In this document: positions 36,481 through 49,178 of the stretch, piece by piece | Position numbering within the stretch: the first letter of the stretch is position 1 | Layout: each line of letters begins with the position of its first letter | NCBI RefSeq assembly: GCF_020524285.1 | Contig: NZ_JAIVKX010000001.1 | Span: 108,920-172,919, forward strand | Source of the DNA: Alloyangia pacifica | GTDB lineage: Bacteria; Pseudomonadota; Alphaproteobacteria; Rhodobacterales; Rhodobacteraceae | Reading direction: 5' to 3' | Length of the DNA stretch: 64,000 nt | Notes under the pieces: model-generated | Told to the model about the DNA's origin: nothing | What the model saw: the letters and a program-made list of their open reading frames with translations, nothing else | Databases searched by the model: none | Made by a program: the position numbers and the translations under genes

Positions 36481-36625
36481 TCCAGGGGCGCTGCCCCCGT
36501 CCACTGCCGCGGACTCCCCCGGGATATTTGGACCTAGAAGAATGGGGGCGGTCCGCGCTTCTTCTAGGCGGAAATATCCCGGGGGTGAATTCGCCGCAGG
36601 CGAAGAGGGGGCAGCGCCCCCCCCC
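36481..36625. repeat. Composite intergenic palindrome, copy B (after lpdA)
   Basis: This is the fullest copy. A near-perfect central inverted repeat pairs CCCCCGGGATATTT and CCTAGAAGAA (36515-36542) with TTCTTCTAGG and AAATATCCCGGGGG (36570-36596). Outside it, a reversed GGGGC-GCT-GCCCC hairpin lies on the left (36485-36497) and GAGGGGGC-AGC-GCCCCC on the right (36605-36621). The element sits between the convergent lpdA and HD-domain genes. A run of ten G (36469-36478) precedes it. Confidence 0.8.
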
Positions 36626-36635
36626 GGTCGTGCAG

Positions 36636-37235
36636 TCAGTGCGAGAGGCGCGCGAGGAAGGCCTCGACCTTCGGCGCCAGCCAGTCCCAGAGCTTGGGCG
36701 CGCCGCTCTTGATCTTGGGGGCCATCTTGCGCTCGAAGACCGGCCAGGTGACCTTGTAGTCGACCCAGGAGCCGCCTTGGGTGACGAGGTTCATATTGGG
36801 CGGCTGGAAGCGGTCGACCGACTTGGCGAAGCGCGCATCGGGGGTCTCGTTGGCCTCGAACTCGTCCCAGAGCGCGCGCAGCGTGGCGCACTGGTCGGCG
36901 GGCAGCAGGCCGAAGAGCCGGTCGGCGGCGGCGGCTTCCTCGGCCTCCTTGGCGGCCTCGTCGACCTCGCCGAAGAACGGGTTGTCGCCGGCGTCGATCT
37001 CCACGAGGTCGTGCAGCAGCAGCATCTTGATGACCCGCTCGATGGTCACCCCCTCGGGGGCATGCTCGCCCAACACCAGCGCGAAGAGCGCCAGGTGCCA
37101 GCTGTGCTCGGCGGAGTTCTCGAAGCGGGCGCCGTCCGAGGTCTTGGTGGCGCGGGTGACCGCCGAGAGGCGGCCCGCCTCGAGCAGAAAGGCCATTTGC
37201 GCATCGAGGCGGCTGGTCTGACCGTCGAGGCTCAT
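36636..37235 (-). CDS. HD-domain hydrolase, YfbR/HDDC2-like
   Basis: A 199-residue HD-domain protein. The metal motif is present: H in AEHSWHLALFA, HD in LLLHDLVEIDAG, and a later Asp in the DRFQPPNMNLV helix, matching the HDDC2/YfbR group of 5'-nucleotidases that act on deoxynucleoside monophosphates. Substrate assignment is inference. Its ATG overlaps the stop of the small gene upstream, so the two form a two-gene unit. Confidence 0.85.
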   Translation of the reverse strand: MSLDGQTSRLDAQMAFLLEAGRLSAVTRATKTSDGARFENSAEHSWHLALFALVLGEHAPEGVTIERVIKMLLLHDLVEIDAGDNPFFGEVDEAAKEAEEAAAADRLFGLLPADQCATLRALWDEFEANETPDARFAKSVDRFQPPNMNLVTQGGSWVDYKVTWPVFERKMAPKIKSGAPKLWDWLAPKVEAFLARLSH

Positions 37236-37483
37236 TCCTGCGGCTCCCCCGGTGTGCCGGTGCCGCCGGCCTTGGCGGCGTTCAGGCGTTCGACGAGGAA
37301 GGCCCGGGCCCGGCGCTCGGCGAGGCGGACGCGGATCGAGGTGAGATAGGCTTCCTCGAGCGTGGTGGAGGAGGCGCCGATGACCTTGGCCACCTCCATG
37401 AAGAAGCGATCGTCGCCGGTGAGCTTCATCACCTTGAACGTGTCCTCGGCCAGCTTGTCGGCAAGCTCATTGGTCAGGCTCAT
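37232..37483 (-). CDS. Small uncharacterised protein coupled to the HD-domain gene
   Basis: An 83-residue, mostly helical soluble protein (MSLTNELADKLAEDTFKVMK, EEAYLTSIRVRLAERRARAF) with a Gly/Thr-rich tail. No family recognised. It begins at ATG 37483 with GAGAGGAG 5 bases upstream and ends in the ATGA overlap with the HD-domain gene, so it is a real, coupled gene. Confidence 0.8.
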   Translation of the reverse strand: MSLTNELADKLAEDTFKVMKLTGDDRFFMEVAKVIGASSTTLEEAYLTSIRVRLAERRARAFLVERLNAAKAGGTGTPGEPQE

Positions 37484-37616
37484 GGGCGCTCCTCTCGATG
37501 TCGCGGGATTCTGGATGTCGCGGGGTTCCGTATGGGGTCTTCGCGGGGTCACGGCCTGCCCCGGCGGGGCGGCGGAAATGCAGAGGCCGGCGCGGGGCCG
37601 GCCTCGAAGCTGTCTG

Positions 37617-38270
37617 TCAGCGGGTGGTTTCCGTGAGGCGGCGCTTCACGTAGCCGGTGACGCTGTCGATCATCGTCTCCATGTGCGGCTCTTCGAAGAA
37701 GTGCCCGGCCCCTTCCACCTGCTCGTGGGTGATGGTGATGCCCTTCTGCTCCTTGAGCTTGTTCACCAGCGTCGTGGTGTCCGCGGGCGGCGCCACGCGG
37801 TCGCTCGTGCCGTTGATGATCAGCCCCGAGGAGGGGCAGGGCGCGAGGAAGGAGAAGTCGTACATGTTGGCCGGCGGCGAGACCGAGACGAAGCCGGTGA
37901 TCTCGGGGCGGCGCATCAACAGCTGCATGCCGATCCAGGCGCCGAAGGAGAAGCCCGCGACCCAGCAATGCTTGGAGTTGTTGTTCATCGACTGCAGGTA
38001 GTCGAGCGCCGAGGCGGCGTCGCTCAGCTCGCCGATGCCCTGGTCGTATTCCCCCTGGCTGCGCCCCACGCCACGGAAGTTGAACCGCAGCACGGTGAAT
38101 CCCATGTTGTAGAAGGCGTAGTGAAGGTTATAGACGACCTTGTTGTTCATCGTCCCGCCAAACTGCGGATGCGGGTGCAGGATGATGGCAATGGGGGCGT
38201 CGTTGTCTTTCTGCGGATGATAGCGGCCTTCGAGGCGGCCTTCGGGTCCGGGAAAAATGACCTCGGGCAT
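37617..38270 (-). CDS. Alpha/beta hydrolase next to the isc/suf operon
   Basis: A 217-residue hydrolase of the dienelactone-hydrolase-like group. The oxyanion segment is LHPHPQFGGTM, the nucleophile S108 is in GFSFGAWIG, the acid Asp is in GTSDRVAPP and the base His in GAGHFFEE. Residues 62-70, RFNFRGVGR, are strongly conserved in this family. It is read leftward from the promoter region that drives the Fe-S operon, so it may share the regulator site at 38329-38345. ATG 38270 gives MPEVIFPGPEG; no strong ribosome-binding site is visible. Confidence 0.85.
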   Translation of the reverse strand: MPEVIFPGPEGRLEGRYHPQKDNDAPIAIILHPHPQFGGTMNNKVVYNLHYAFYNMGFTVLRFNFRGVGRSQGEYDQGIGELSDAASALDYLQSMNNNSKHCWVAGFSFGAWIGMQLLMRRPEITGFVSVSPPANMYDFSFLAPCPSSGLIINGTSDRVAPPADTTTLVNKLKEQKGITITHEQVEGAGHFFEEPHMETMIDSVTGYVKRRLTETTR

Positions 38271-38328
38271 CGGGCGGAAGTGCTCCTGATCGGTGTGCGC
38301 GAAATTGTTGACGAAATTTCTGCGGCAC

Positions 38329-38345
38329 TTTAGAACGTTTCTAAA
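38329..38345. promoter_or_regulatory. Palindrome upstream of iscR, candidate IscR / Iron-Rhodo-type box
   Basis: TTTAGAA-CGT-TTCTAAA is a perfect 7-base inverted repeat with a 3-base spacer, 94 bases before the iscR start and 59 bases before the divergent hydrolase start. Its AT-rich form stands out from the high-GC surroundings. Rhodobacterales have a known iron-responsive palindrome upstream of such operons; I assign it to IscR by context only. A hairpin CCCGTG-CAGG-CACGGG follows at 38347-38362, and a 16-base palindrome at 38412-38427 lies directly before the iscR ribosome-binding site. Confidence 0.6.
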
Positions 38346-38438
38346 TCCCGTGCAGGCACGGGAGAGGGCTTGATTGCAGATATGCAATTGCCCGGTCAAG
38401 GTCAATCGGTTGGGCGCGATCGCGCCCGGGAGGCAAGC

Positions 38439-38942
38439 GTGAAGCTGAGCACGAAGGGACGATATGCGATGGTCGCGCTGGTCGACATCGCCCTGCAGCC
38501 CGAGGGGGACTTGGTGACGCTGGGGGATATCTCCAAGCGCCAGGACATCTCGCTGCCCTATCTCGAGCAGCTTTTCGTCAAGCTGCGGCGCGCGGGCCTG
38601 GTGGCCTCGGTGCGCGGCCCCGGCGGCGGTTACCGGCTGGCGCGCACCCCCGACGAGATCCGCGTGGTCGATATTCTCGGCGCCGTCGACGAGACGGTGG
38701 ACGCGATGCATAAGGGCGCGGGCGCCTCGGGCGGCGCCTCGGGCAGCCGCGCGCAGTCGCTGTCGAACCGGCTCTGGCAGTCGCTCTCGGCGCATGTCTA
38801 CGTCTACCTGCACCAGGCGCGGCTCTCGGACGTGGTGAGCAACGCGCTGGCGCCCTGTCCGGCGGTGCCCTCGCTCTTCGCCATCGTCGACGAGCCGGTG
38901 TCCGAGGAGGAGTGCGAGGACGTCTTCTCCGACGAGGCGTGA
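38439..38942 (+). CDS. iscR: Rrf2-family regulator IscR, lacking the canonical cysteine cluster
   Basis: A 167-residue Rrf2 protein heading the Fe-S operon. The winged helix covers about residues 1-70 (STKGRYAMVALVDIALQ, SLPYLEQLFVKLRRAGLV, VRGPGGGYRLAR). The region where classical IscR carries three cysteine ligands (about 90-105) reads HKGAGASGGASGSRAQ with no Cys; the only cysteines are C140 and C159. IscR of Rhodobacter sphaeroides is likewise known to lack the usual ligand set, so this is a lineage variant rather than damage. It starts with GTG 38439 after CGGGAGGCAAGC. Confidence 0.88.
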   Translation: MKLSTKGRYAMVALVDIALQPEGDLVTLGDISKRQDISLPYLEQLFVKLRRAGLVASVRGPGGGYRLARTPDEIRVVDILGAVDETVDAMHKGAGASGGASGSRAQSLSNRLWQSLSAHVYVYLHQARLSDVVSNALAPCPAVPSLFAIVDEPVSEEECEDVFSDEA

Positions 38943-38994
38943 GCCCGGCGCACAGCGCGGTACGAAACTTTTGGAAGATAAAAGAGGGGGCGGC

Positions 38995-40038
38995 GTGACG
39001 CGGGCCTATCTCGACTGGAATGCCACGGCGCCGCTCCGCCCCGAGGCGAAGGACGCGATGATCGCGGCGATGGACGTGGTGGGAAACCCCTCTTCGGTCC
39101 ATGCCGAGGGGCGCGCGGCGAAGGGGCTGATGGAAGCCGCGCGGGCGCAGGTGGCCTCGGCGCTGGGGGCGGACGGGGCCGACGTGGTCTTCGTCTCCGG
39201 CGCCACCGAGGCGGCGGCGCTGGCCTGTGCCGGGCGCGGGCTGCACGGTGCGGACATCGAGCACGACGCCATGGCGGCCTGGCTGACCTGCGATCTGCCG
39301 GTGGACGGGCAGGGGCGCGTCACGGTCGCCGAGCCGGCGATGACCGCGCTGCAGGCGGCGAACTCCGAGACCGGCGTCTTGCAGGAGCTGCCGCAGGGGC
39401 TGGCCGTGGTCGATGCCACGCAGGTCTTCGGCAAGCTCCCCTTCGCCTTCAACTGGTCCGGCGCGCAGATGGCCATCGTCTCGGCGCACAAGCTGGGCGG
39501 GCCAAAGGGAATCGGTGCGCTGGTGATGAAGCGCGGCACCGACCTTCCACCGCAGATGAAGGGCGGCGGCCAGGAGATGGGTCGGCGGGCCGGCACCGAG
39601 AACCTGATCGGCATAGCGGGTTTTGGCGCAGCCGCAGAGGCTGCCGCGCGCGATCTGGCCGATGACGTATGGACAGGAATCGAAAAACTTAGAACTATTC
39701 TAGAGAACGCTATTGCGGCTGCCGCTCCAGAGACTATTTTTGTCGGGAATGGTGCGCCGCGCCTGCCGAACACCTCTTGCTTCGCTCTGCCGGGCTGGAA
39801 GGGCGAGACGCAGGTGATGCAGATGGATCTCGCCGGCTTCGCGATCTCGGCGGGGTCGGCCTGTTCCAGCGGCAAGGTCCGCGCCTCCCGCGTGCTGCGG
39901 GCAATGGGATTTGACGACGATGTGGCCGGCAGCGCGATCCGCGTGAGCCTTGGCCCGACGACACGGGAAGAGGACGTGCTGCGCTTCGCCGAAGCCTGGG
40001 CACGTCAGTATCGGAAGAAATACGCGCCGGGGCTCTGA
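38995..40038 (+). CDS. iscS: Cysteine desulfurase, IscS/NifS type
   Basis: A 347-residue class V aminotransferase-fold enzyme that takes sulfur from cysteine as a persulfide for Fe-S assembly. The PLP lysine is K166 in SAHKLGGPKGIGAL and the catalytic cysteine is C290 in SAGSACSSGK. It is shorter than E. coli IscS (404 residues), mostly in the N-terminus. GTG 38995 follows GAGGGGGCGGC; TTG 38971 upstream is less likely. It is the first of two desulfurases in this operon; the other is SufS. Confidence 0.9.
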   Translation: MTRAYLDWNATAPLRPEAKDAMIAAMDVVGNPSSVHAEGRAAKGLMEAARAQVASALGADGADVVFVSGATEAAALACAGRGLHGADIEHDAMAAWLTCDLPVDGQGRVTVAEPAMTALQAANSETGVLQELPQGLAVVDATQVFGKLPFAFNWSGAQMAIVSAHKLGGPKGIGALVMKRGTDLPPQMKGGGQEMGRRAGTENLIGIAGFGAAAEAAARDLADDVWTGIEKLRTILENAIAAAAPETIFVGNGAPRLPNTSCFALPGWKGETQVMQMDLAGFAISAGSACSSGKVRASRVLRAMGFDDDVAGSAIRVSLGPTTREEDVLRFAEAWARQYRKKYAPGL

Positions 40039-40107
40039 GCCAGGCGGCAACCGGAAACGCAGGGCGGCGCATGGCGCGTGCCCCGGGACGACAGGAGATA
40101 AAGGCTG

Positions 40108-41676
<1,569 letters not shown>

Positions 41677-41700
41677 GGCCCGCCGCGAAGGAGACGTCCG

Positions 41701-41895
41701 ATGCTGCAACAGCTGGTCATGGACTCTGCCGGGGCGGCGGTCGGCGTCTTTCTCGGCGTGCTGATCGGGCTCGGCATGCGCAAGCGCAAGGGCAACACCG
41801 AGGGGCTTCTGGCCGACTCGGTGCTGCTCACCGCAAGCGCCGCCGCCGGGCTCGCGCTCGTTGTCATGATGGCCTTCCGCTACTTCCTGTACTGA
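41701..41895 (+). CDS. Small two-helix membrane protein inside the suf operon
   Basis: A 64-residue protein with two predicted membrane helices (about 8-26 and 43-63) separated by a short basic loop RKRKGN. No family recognised. AAGGAGACGTCCG precedes the ATG, and the gene starts 24 bases after sufB and ends 10 bases before the YbjQ-family gene, so it is surely co-transcribed with the suf genes. Its role is unknown. Confidence 0.78.
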   Translation: MLQQLVMDSAGAAVGVFLGVLIGLGMRKRKGNTEGLLADSVLLTASAAAGLALVVMMAFRYFLY

Positions 41896-41905
41896 GGTCC
41901 GGCCG

Positions 41906-42223
41906 ATGATCGTCACCACCACGCCAAACGTCGAAGGCCACCGCATCACGTCCTACAAGGGCGTGGTCGTGGGCGAGGCGATCATGGGGGCCAACGTGGT
42001 GCGCGATCTCTTCGCCCGGGTCACCGATGTCATCGGCGGGCGCTCCGGCGCCTACGAGGCCAAGCTGCAGGATGCCCGCGACGTGGCGTTCCGCGAGCTC
42101 AAGGAGCGTGCCATCGCGCTCGGGGCGAACGCGGTGGTCGGTGTCGACCTCGACTACGAGGTGGTGGGGGACTCGATGCTCATGGTCTCGGTGTCGGGAA
42201 CGGCGGTGGTGATCACGCCATGA
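41906..42223 (+). CDS. YbjQ/UPF0145-family protein
   Basis: A 105-residue YbjQ-family protein, small and pentamer-forming in solved members, function unknown. Typical segments are [40 protein letters not shown] and the closing [18 protein letters not shown]. It overlaps the next gene by 4 bases. Its place in the suf operon suggests a metal- or stress-related role. Confidence 0.9.
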   Translation: MIVTTTPNVEGHRITSYKGVVVGEAIMGANVVRDLFARVTDVIGGRSGAYEAKLQDARDVAFRELKERAIALGANAVVGVDLDYEVVGDSMLMVSVSGTAVVITP

Positions 42224-42816
42224 CCGCGCTGCTGACCCGGCCCGAGCTGACCCTGCCCGAGGCGGAGGCGTCGCTGTTGCGCGCCGAATACGCGCGGGCC
42301 GAGGTGATCCTCGAGTACGGCTCGGGCGGCTCGACCGTTCTGGCCGGCGAGATGCTCGGCAAGACCGTGTTCTCGGTCGAGTCGGACAGGGACTGGGCGC
42401 AGATGATGCGCCGCTGGTTCGCCGAAACCCCGCCCGCAGCGGGGACCGAGGTGGACGTCATCTGGTCCGACATCGGGCCGACCAAGCAATGGGGCCACCC
42501 GGTCGACGAGATCGAGTGGCGCAGCTTCCCGGAGTACCCGCTGAAGGTCTGGGAGCTGCCCGAGTTCCGCCAGCCGGGCGTGGTGCTGGTGGATGGCCGT
42601 TTTCGCGAGGGCTGCGCGCTTGCCGCCGCCTTCCTGACCGAGAAACCACTGGTGCTGCTCTTCGACGACTACGCGCCGCGGCACCACTATCACAAGGTCG
42701 AGCACTGGCTCGGCCGACCGCAAATGACCGGCCGCATGGCCCGGTTCGAGATCGTCCCTCAGGCCTTCCCGGTGAAGGATCTGCTGCGGATCATGAAACT
42801 GACCGTGCGGCCCTGA
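42220..42816 (+). CDS. Uncharacterised Rossmann-like protein between sufB and sufC
   Basis: A 198-residue protein. The segment [20 protein letters not shown] (30-49) followed by VFSVESD, an acidic residue after the next strand, then VLVDGRFR and LLFDDYA, looks like a SAM-dependent methyltransferase-type Rossmann fold, but key later motifs are weak, so enzymatic activity is uncertain. It has no signal peptide. The ATG overlaps the YbjQ-family gene stop; sufC begins 24 bases later. Confidence 0.7.
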   Translation: MTALLTRPELTLPEAEASLLRAEYARAEVILEYGSGGSTVLAGEMLGKTVFSVESDRDWAQMMRRWFAETPPAAGTEVDVIWSDIGPTKQWGHPVDEIEWRSFPEYPLKVWELPEFRQPGVVLVDGRFREGCALAAAFLTEKPLVLLFDDYAPRHHYHKVEHWLGRPQMTGRMARFEIVPQAFPVKDLLRIMKLTVRP

Positions 42817-42840
42817 CCGCACCCCCAAGGAGGGAAACCT

Positions 42841-43595
<755 letters not shown>

Positions 43596-43596
<1 letters not shown>

Positions 43597-44876
43597 TGGC
43601 ACTTCCCCAAGTCAAGCAGACCGCGACCGACGCGCGGCTGGCCGCGCTCAGCCTGCCCGAGGGCGGCTGGTCGCGCCCGGCCCGCGAGGCGGCGCTGGCG
43701 CGGGTGCAGGCCATGGGCCTGCCCGGTGCCCGCGACGAGTACTGGAAATACACCCGCCCCGACACGCTGACCGCGGTCGAGCCGACCTCTGCCGCCGTGC
43801 TCGAGGTCGGTGACGAAGCGCCGGTCTTCGGCGCGCGCGACCGCCTCAAGGTGGTTTTCGTCGACGGCGTGTTCAGCGCCGAGGAGTCCGATGACCTCGC
43901 CCTCGAGGGGCTGACCATCGAGCGTCTCGCCGAGGCCTCGGACATCCACTGGGCCAAGGACCTCTACGGCACGCTGGAAGCCAACGGCCAGACCCCGGTC
44001 GAGCGCCCGCTCGCCGCGCTCAACACCGCCTTCGCGACCGACGGCCTGCTGATCCGCGTGACCGGCAAGGTCGCCAAGCCCGTGCACCTGCTCTATCGCC
44101 ACGAGAGCGACAGCTCCGACGCGATCCTGCATCACGTGGTGAAGGTCGAGGAGGGCGGCGACGTCACGCTGCTCGAATCCGGTCCCGCCGCCGCGCGCTT
44201 CAACAAGGTGATGGAAGTCGACGTCGCCGACGGCGCGGGCTTCCACCACGTGCGCGTCCAGGGCCGCGACCACGAGCGCCGCGCCGCGACGCATATCTTC
44301 GGCCGTCTCGGCACCGAGAGCACGCTGAAGACCTTCACTCTCACGGTGAACGGCGTGCTGACCCGCAACGAGGCGGTGATCGAGCTGACCGGCGACGATG
44401 CCGCGGTGCATGTCGCGGGCGCCTGCATGGGGGACGGCGATTTCCACCACGACGACACGGTCTTCATCACCCATGACGCCGTGAACTGCGAAAGCCGGCA
44501 GATCTTCAAGAAGGTGCTGCGCAACGGCGCGACCGGCGTGTTCCAGGGCAAGATCCTGGTCAAGCCGGACGCACAGAAGACCGACGGCTACCAGATCAGC
44601 CAGTCGCTGCTGCTCGACGAGGACAGCCAGTTCCTCGCCAAGCCGGAGCTCGAGATCTACGCCGACGACGTGGCCTGCTCGCACGGTTCGACCTCGGGCG
44701 CGATCGACGAGGAGGGTCTCTTTTACCTGCGCGCCCGCGGCGTGCCGCGCGGCATCGCCGAGGACCTGCTGACCATCGCCTTCATCGCCGAGGCGGTGCA
44801 GGAGGTCGAGGACGAGAGCATCCAGGAAGAGATCAACGAGCTGGTCGCGGCCTGGCTGGGCCGTCGCCGCGACTGA
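43596..44876 (+). CDS. sufD: SUF scaffold protein SufD
   Basis: A 426-residue SufD, the second beta-helical subunit of SufBC2D. The conserved histidine region is present (FHHDDTVFITHDAVNCESRQ), followed by KILVKPDAQKTDGYQ and CSHGSTSGAIDEEGLFYLRARG near the C-terminus. It starts at the ATG overlapping the sufC stop and ends overlapping the next membrane protein gene by one base, so this block is translated as a unit. Confidence 0.95.
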
Positions 44877-45385
44877 TGTCGCTCTCGCGCGAGATCGTCG
44901 CCACCTACCGGGGGCCGGGCGCGGTGCTGCGCCGCCTGCTGTCGCAGGGCCCCCGCGAGGACCGGGCGCTGATGTTCGTCATGGCAGCCTGCGCGATGTT
45001 CTTCGTCGCGCAGATGCCAGCGCTCGCGCGGCAGGCGCATCTCGAGGCCACCGAGCTCAATCCGCTCATGGGCGCCTCGCTGCTGGCCTGCATGGTGATC
45101 CTGCCGCTTGCGCTCTACGTGCTGGCGGCGCTGAGCCACCTGGTGGCGAAGCTCTTCCGGGGCCGGGGCACCGGCTACGGCGCGCGGCTGGCGCTGTTCT
45201 GGGCGCTGCTGGCGGCGAGCCCGCTGGTGCTGCTCAACGGTCTGGTCGCGGGGTTTGTCGGCGAGGGCGTGCAGCTTTCGCTGGTGGGCCTGCTGTGGTT
45301 CCTGGTGTTTCTCTGGTTCTGGATCAGCGGCCTGCGGGTCGCCGAATGGCCCGGGGCGCAGATTGCCGGACGGCCCGCCGCATGA
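44876..45385 (+). CDS. Yip1-family membrane protein (first of a pair)
   Basis: A 169-residue inner-membrane protein with about five hydrophobic segments, four of them clear (ALMFVMAACAMFFVAQMPAL, LLACMVILPLALYVLAALSH, ALFWALLAASPLVLLNGLVA and LVGLLWFLVFLWFWISGL). The layout and the RGTGYGARLALFWALLAASP segment fit the YIP1 membrane family. Function unknown. It is coupled to sufD by an overlapping stop/start and to the next gene in the same way. Confidence 0.78.
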   Translation: MSLSREIVATYRGPGAVLRRLLSQGPREDRALMFVMAACAMFFVAQMPALARQAHLEATELNPLMGASLLACMVILPLALYVLAALSHLVAKLFRGRGTGYGARLALFWALLAASPLVLLNGLVAGFVGEGVQLSLVGLLWFLVFLWFWISGLRVAEWPGAQIAGRPAA

Positions 45386-45966
45386 CCGTGGCGGGTTTCC
45401 TGTCTCTGGCCTGGCAGACCGTGGTTGCCCCGCGCGAGGTGGCGCGGGTGCTGCTGGACCTGCGCCTGTCGCGCGAGGCGCTGCTGACCGGCTTCGGGCT
45501 GGTGGTGGTGCTGAACGCGCTGCTCGTCGGGCTGATGCAGCTCGGCGGCGAGCTTGGCGCCATGGGCGGGCTGATGATGCCGGTGCCCATGGGGCTGCTG
45601 CTGGCGGGAATGCTGGCGGGCACCATCGCCGCGCTGACCTGGGCCGGGCGCAGTTTCGGCGGCACAGCGCGGGTCGAGGAGATCGCCGTGCTGCTGATCT
45701 GGCTGCAGGGCCTGCGCGCGCTGGCGCAGCTCGGCGTGGCGCTGGTCGGGCTGGTCTCGGGCGGGCTGGCGGTGCTGCTGGTGCTGGCGGCGCTGCTCGC
45801 CGGGCTGTGGATCCTGGTGAATTTCCTCGATGTGGCGCATGGCTTCGGCAGCCCTTTAAAGGCGCTGCTGGTGCTGATACTCGCGACCATGGCGCTGGCC
45901 GTGGCGCTGATGATGATCCTCTCCCTGCTGGGAGCGGGCCCGAACGGGATGGCGAGCTATGTATGA
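45382..45966 (+). CDS. Yip1-family membrane protein (second of a pair)
   Basis: A 194-residue paralogue-like membrane protein with five or six helices. A short N-terminal segment (TVAGFLSLAWQTVVAPREVARVLL) resembles that of the preceding gene product and the RVEEIAVLLIWLQGLRALAQL stretch is typical of YIP1 proteins. It overlaps the preceding gene by 4 bases and sufS by 8 bases. The two are probably partners in the membrane; why they sit between sufD and sufS is unknown. Confidence 0.78.
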   Translation: MTVAGFLSLAWQTVVAPREVARVLLDLRLSREALLTGFGLVVVLNALLVGLMQLGGELGAMGGLMMPVPMGLLLAGMLAGTIAALTWAGRSFGGTARVEEIAVLLIWLQGLRALAQLGVALVGLVSGGLAVLLVLAALLAGLWILVNFLDVAHGFGSPLKALLVLILATMALAVALMMILSLLGAGPNGMASYV

Positions 45967-47179
45967 CGTGAAAAAAATCCGCGAAGACTTTCCGATCCTC
46001 GCCCGCGAGGTGAACGGCAAGCCGCTGACCTATCTCGACAACGGTGCCTCGGCGCAGAAGCCGCAGGTGGTGATCGACGCGGTGACCCGCGGCTACGCCG
46101 AGGAATATTCCAACGTCCACCGCGGGCTGCACTACCTGTCGAACCTCGCCACCGAGAAATACGAGGGCGTGCGCGGCACCATCGCGCGCTTCCTCGGCGC
46201 GAAGGACGAGGAGGAGGTGGTCTTCACCAACGGCTCGACCATGGGCATCAATCTCGTCGCCTACGGCTGGGCCATGCCGCGCATGGAGGCCGGGGACGAG
46301 ATCATCCTTTCGGTCATGGAGCACCACGCCAATATCGTGCCCTGGCACTTCCTGCGCGAGCGGCAGGGCGTGGTGATCAAATGGGTCGACGTGGACGCCA
46401 CCGGCGCGCTCGACCCGCAGGCGGTGCTGGATGCGATCACGCCGAAGACCAAGCTGATCGCCGTCACGCAGGTGTCGAACGTGCTGGGCACCGTGGTCGA
46501 CATCAAGACCATCGCCGCGGGCGCGCGCGAGAAGGGCGTGCCGGTGCTGGTCGACGGCTCGCAGGGCGCCGTGCACATGCCGGTGGATGTCGAGGATCTC
46601 GGCTGCGACTTCTACGCCATCACCGGCCACAAGCTCTACGGCCCCTCGGGCTCGGGCGCGATCTGGATCCGAAAGGACCGTCAGGCCGAGATGCAGCCCT
46701 TCCTCGGCGGCGGCGACATGATCCGCGAGGTCCACAAGGACAGCATCACCTATGCCGAGCCGCCGATGAAGTTCGAGGCCGGCACCCCCGGCATCGTGCA
46801 GCAGATCGGCCTCGGCGTGGCGCTCGAATACATGATGGACCTCGGCATGGAGAACATCGCCGCGCATGAGGCCAAGCTCGCCAGCTATGCCGCCTCGAAG
46901 CTGCAGGGGCTGAACTGGCTCAACGTGCAGGGCACCACGCCGGACAAGGCGGCGATCTTTTCCTTCACCCTCGACGGCGCGGCGCATGCCCATGACATCT
47001 CGACGATCCTCGACAAGAAGGGCGTCGCGGTGCGCGCGGGCCACCATTGCGCCGGCCCGCTGATGGATCACCTCGGCGTCTCGGCCACCTGCCGGGCGTC
47101 CTTCGGGCTCTACAACACCGAGGCCGAGGTCGACACGCTGGTCGAGGCGTTGGAACTGGCGCACGAGCTCTTCGCCTGA
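45959..47179 (+). CDS. sufS: Cysteine desulfurase SufS
   Basis: A 406-residue group II cysteine desulfurase feeding sulfur to the SUF scaffold. The PLP lysine is K225 in AITGHKLYGPSGSG, and the catalytic C364 lies in RAGHHCAGPL, the same number as in E. coli SufS. The start ATG overlaps the Yip1-like gene by 8 bases. No sufE, sufU or sufA is present downstream; the operon ends here with the composite repeat and a terminator hairpin. Confidence 0.95.
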   Translation: MYDVKKIREDFPILAREVNGKPLTYLDNGASAQKPQVVIDAVTRGYAEEYSNVHRGLHYLSNLATEKYEGVRGTIARFLGAKDEEEVVFTNGSTMGINLVAYGWAMPRMEAGDEIILSVMEHHANIVPWHFLRERQGVVIKWVDVDATGALDPQAVLDAITPKTKLIAVTQVSNVLGTVVDIKTIAAGAREKGVPVLVDGSQGAVHMPVDVEDLGCDFYAITGHKLYGPSGSGAIWIRKDRQAEMQPFLGGGDMIREVHKDSITYAEPPMKFEAGTPGIVQQIGLGVALEYMMDLGMENIAAHEAKLASYAASKLQGLNWLNVQGTTPDKAAIFSFTLDGAAHAHDISTILDKKGVAVRAGHHCAGPLMDHLGVSATCRASFGLYNTEAEVDTLVEALELAHELFA

Positions 47180-47212
47180 GCCTTTGCCGGGTGTCGCGCG
47201 AGACGGTGCCGC

Positions 47213-47340
47213 CGGATATGCGTATTTGAAAAGAGAAGAAGCCCCGGGGATCGCGCGGATCGCCGGGGCTTCTTTTGCTTCGTCTAGATCCAAATATCCC
47301 GGGGGAGCCCGCGCAGCGGCCGGGGGCAGAGCCCCCTCTC
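47213..47340. repeat. Composite intergenic palindrome, copy C (after sufS), with terminator stem
   Basis: The arm GTATTTGAAAAGAGAAGAAG (47222-47241) opens the element. AAGAAGCCCCGG (47236-47247) pairs with CCGGGGCTTCTT (47263-47274), followed by TT, a strong terminator for the suf operon. Then come TCTAGATCCAAATATCCCGG, the A/T-rich second arm, and the hairpin GGGGGC-AGA-GCCCCC (47322-47336). It lies between the convergent sufS and glmS. Confidence 0.8.
47236..47276 (+). terminator. Terminator of the isc/suf operon
   Basis: A perfect 12-base stem, AAGAAGCCCCGG and CCGGGGCTTCTT, followed by TT, 56 bases past the sufS stop. It is embedded in the composite repeat. Confidence 0.85.
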
Positions 47341-47356
47341 TCTCCGCAGGAGAGGT

Positions 47357-49174
<1,818 letters not shown>

Positions 49175-49178
49175 GATG

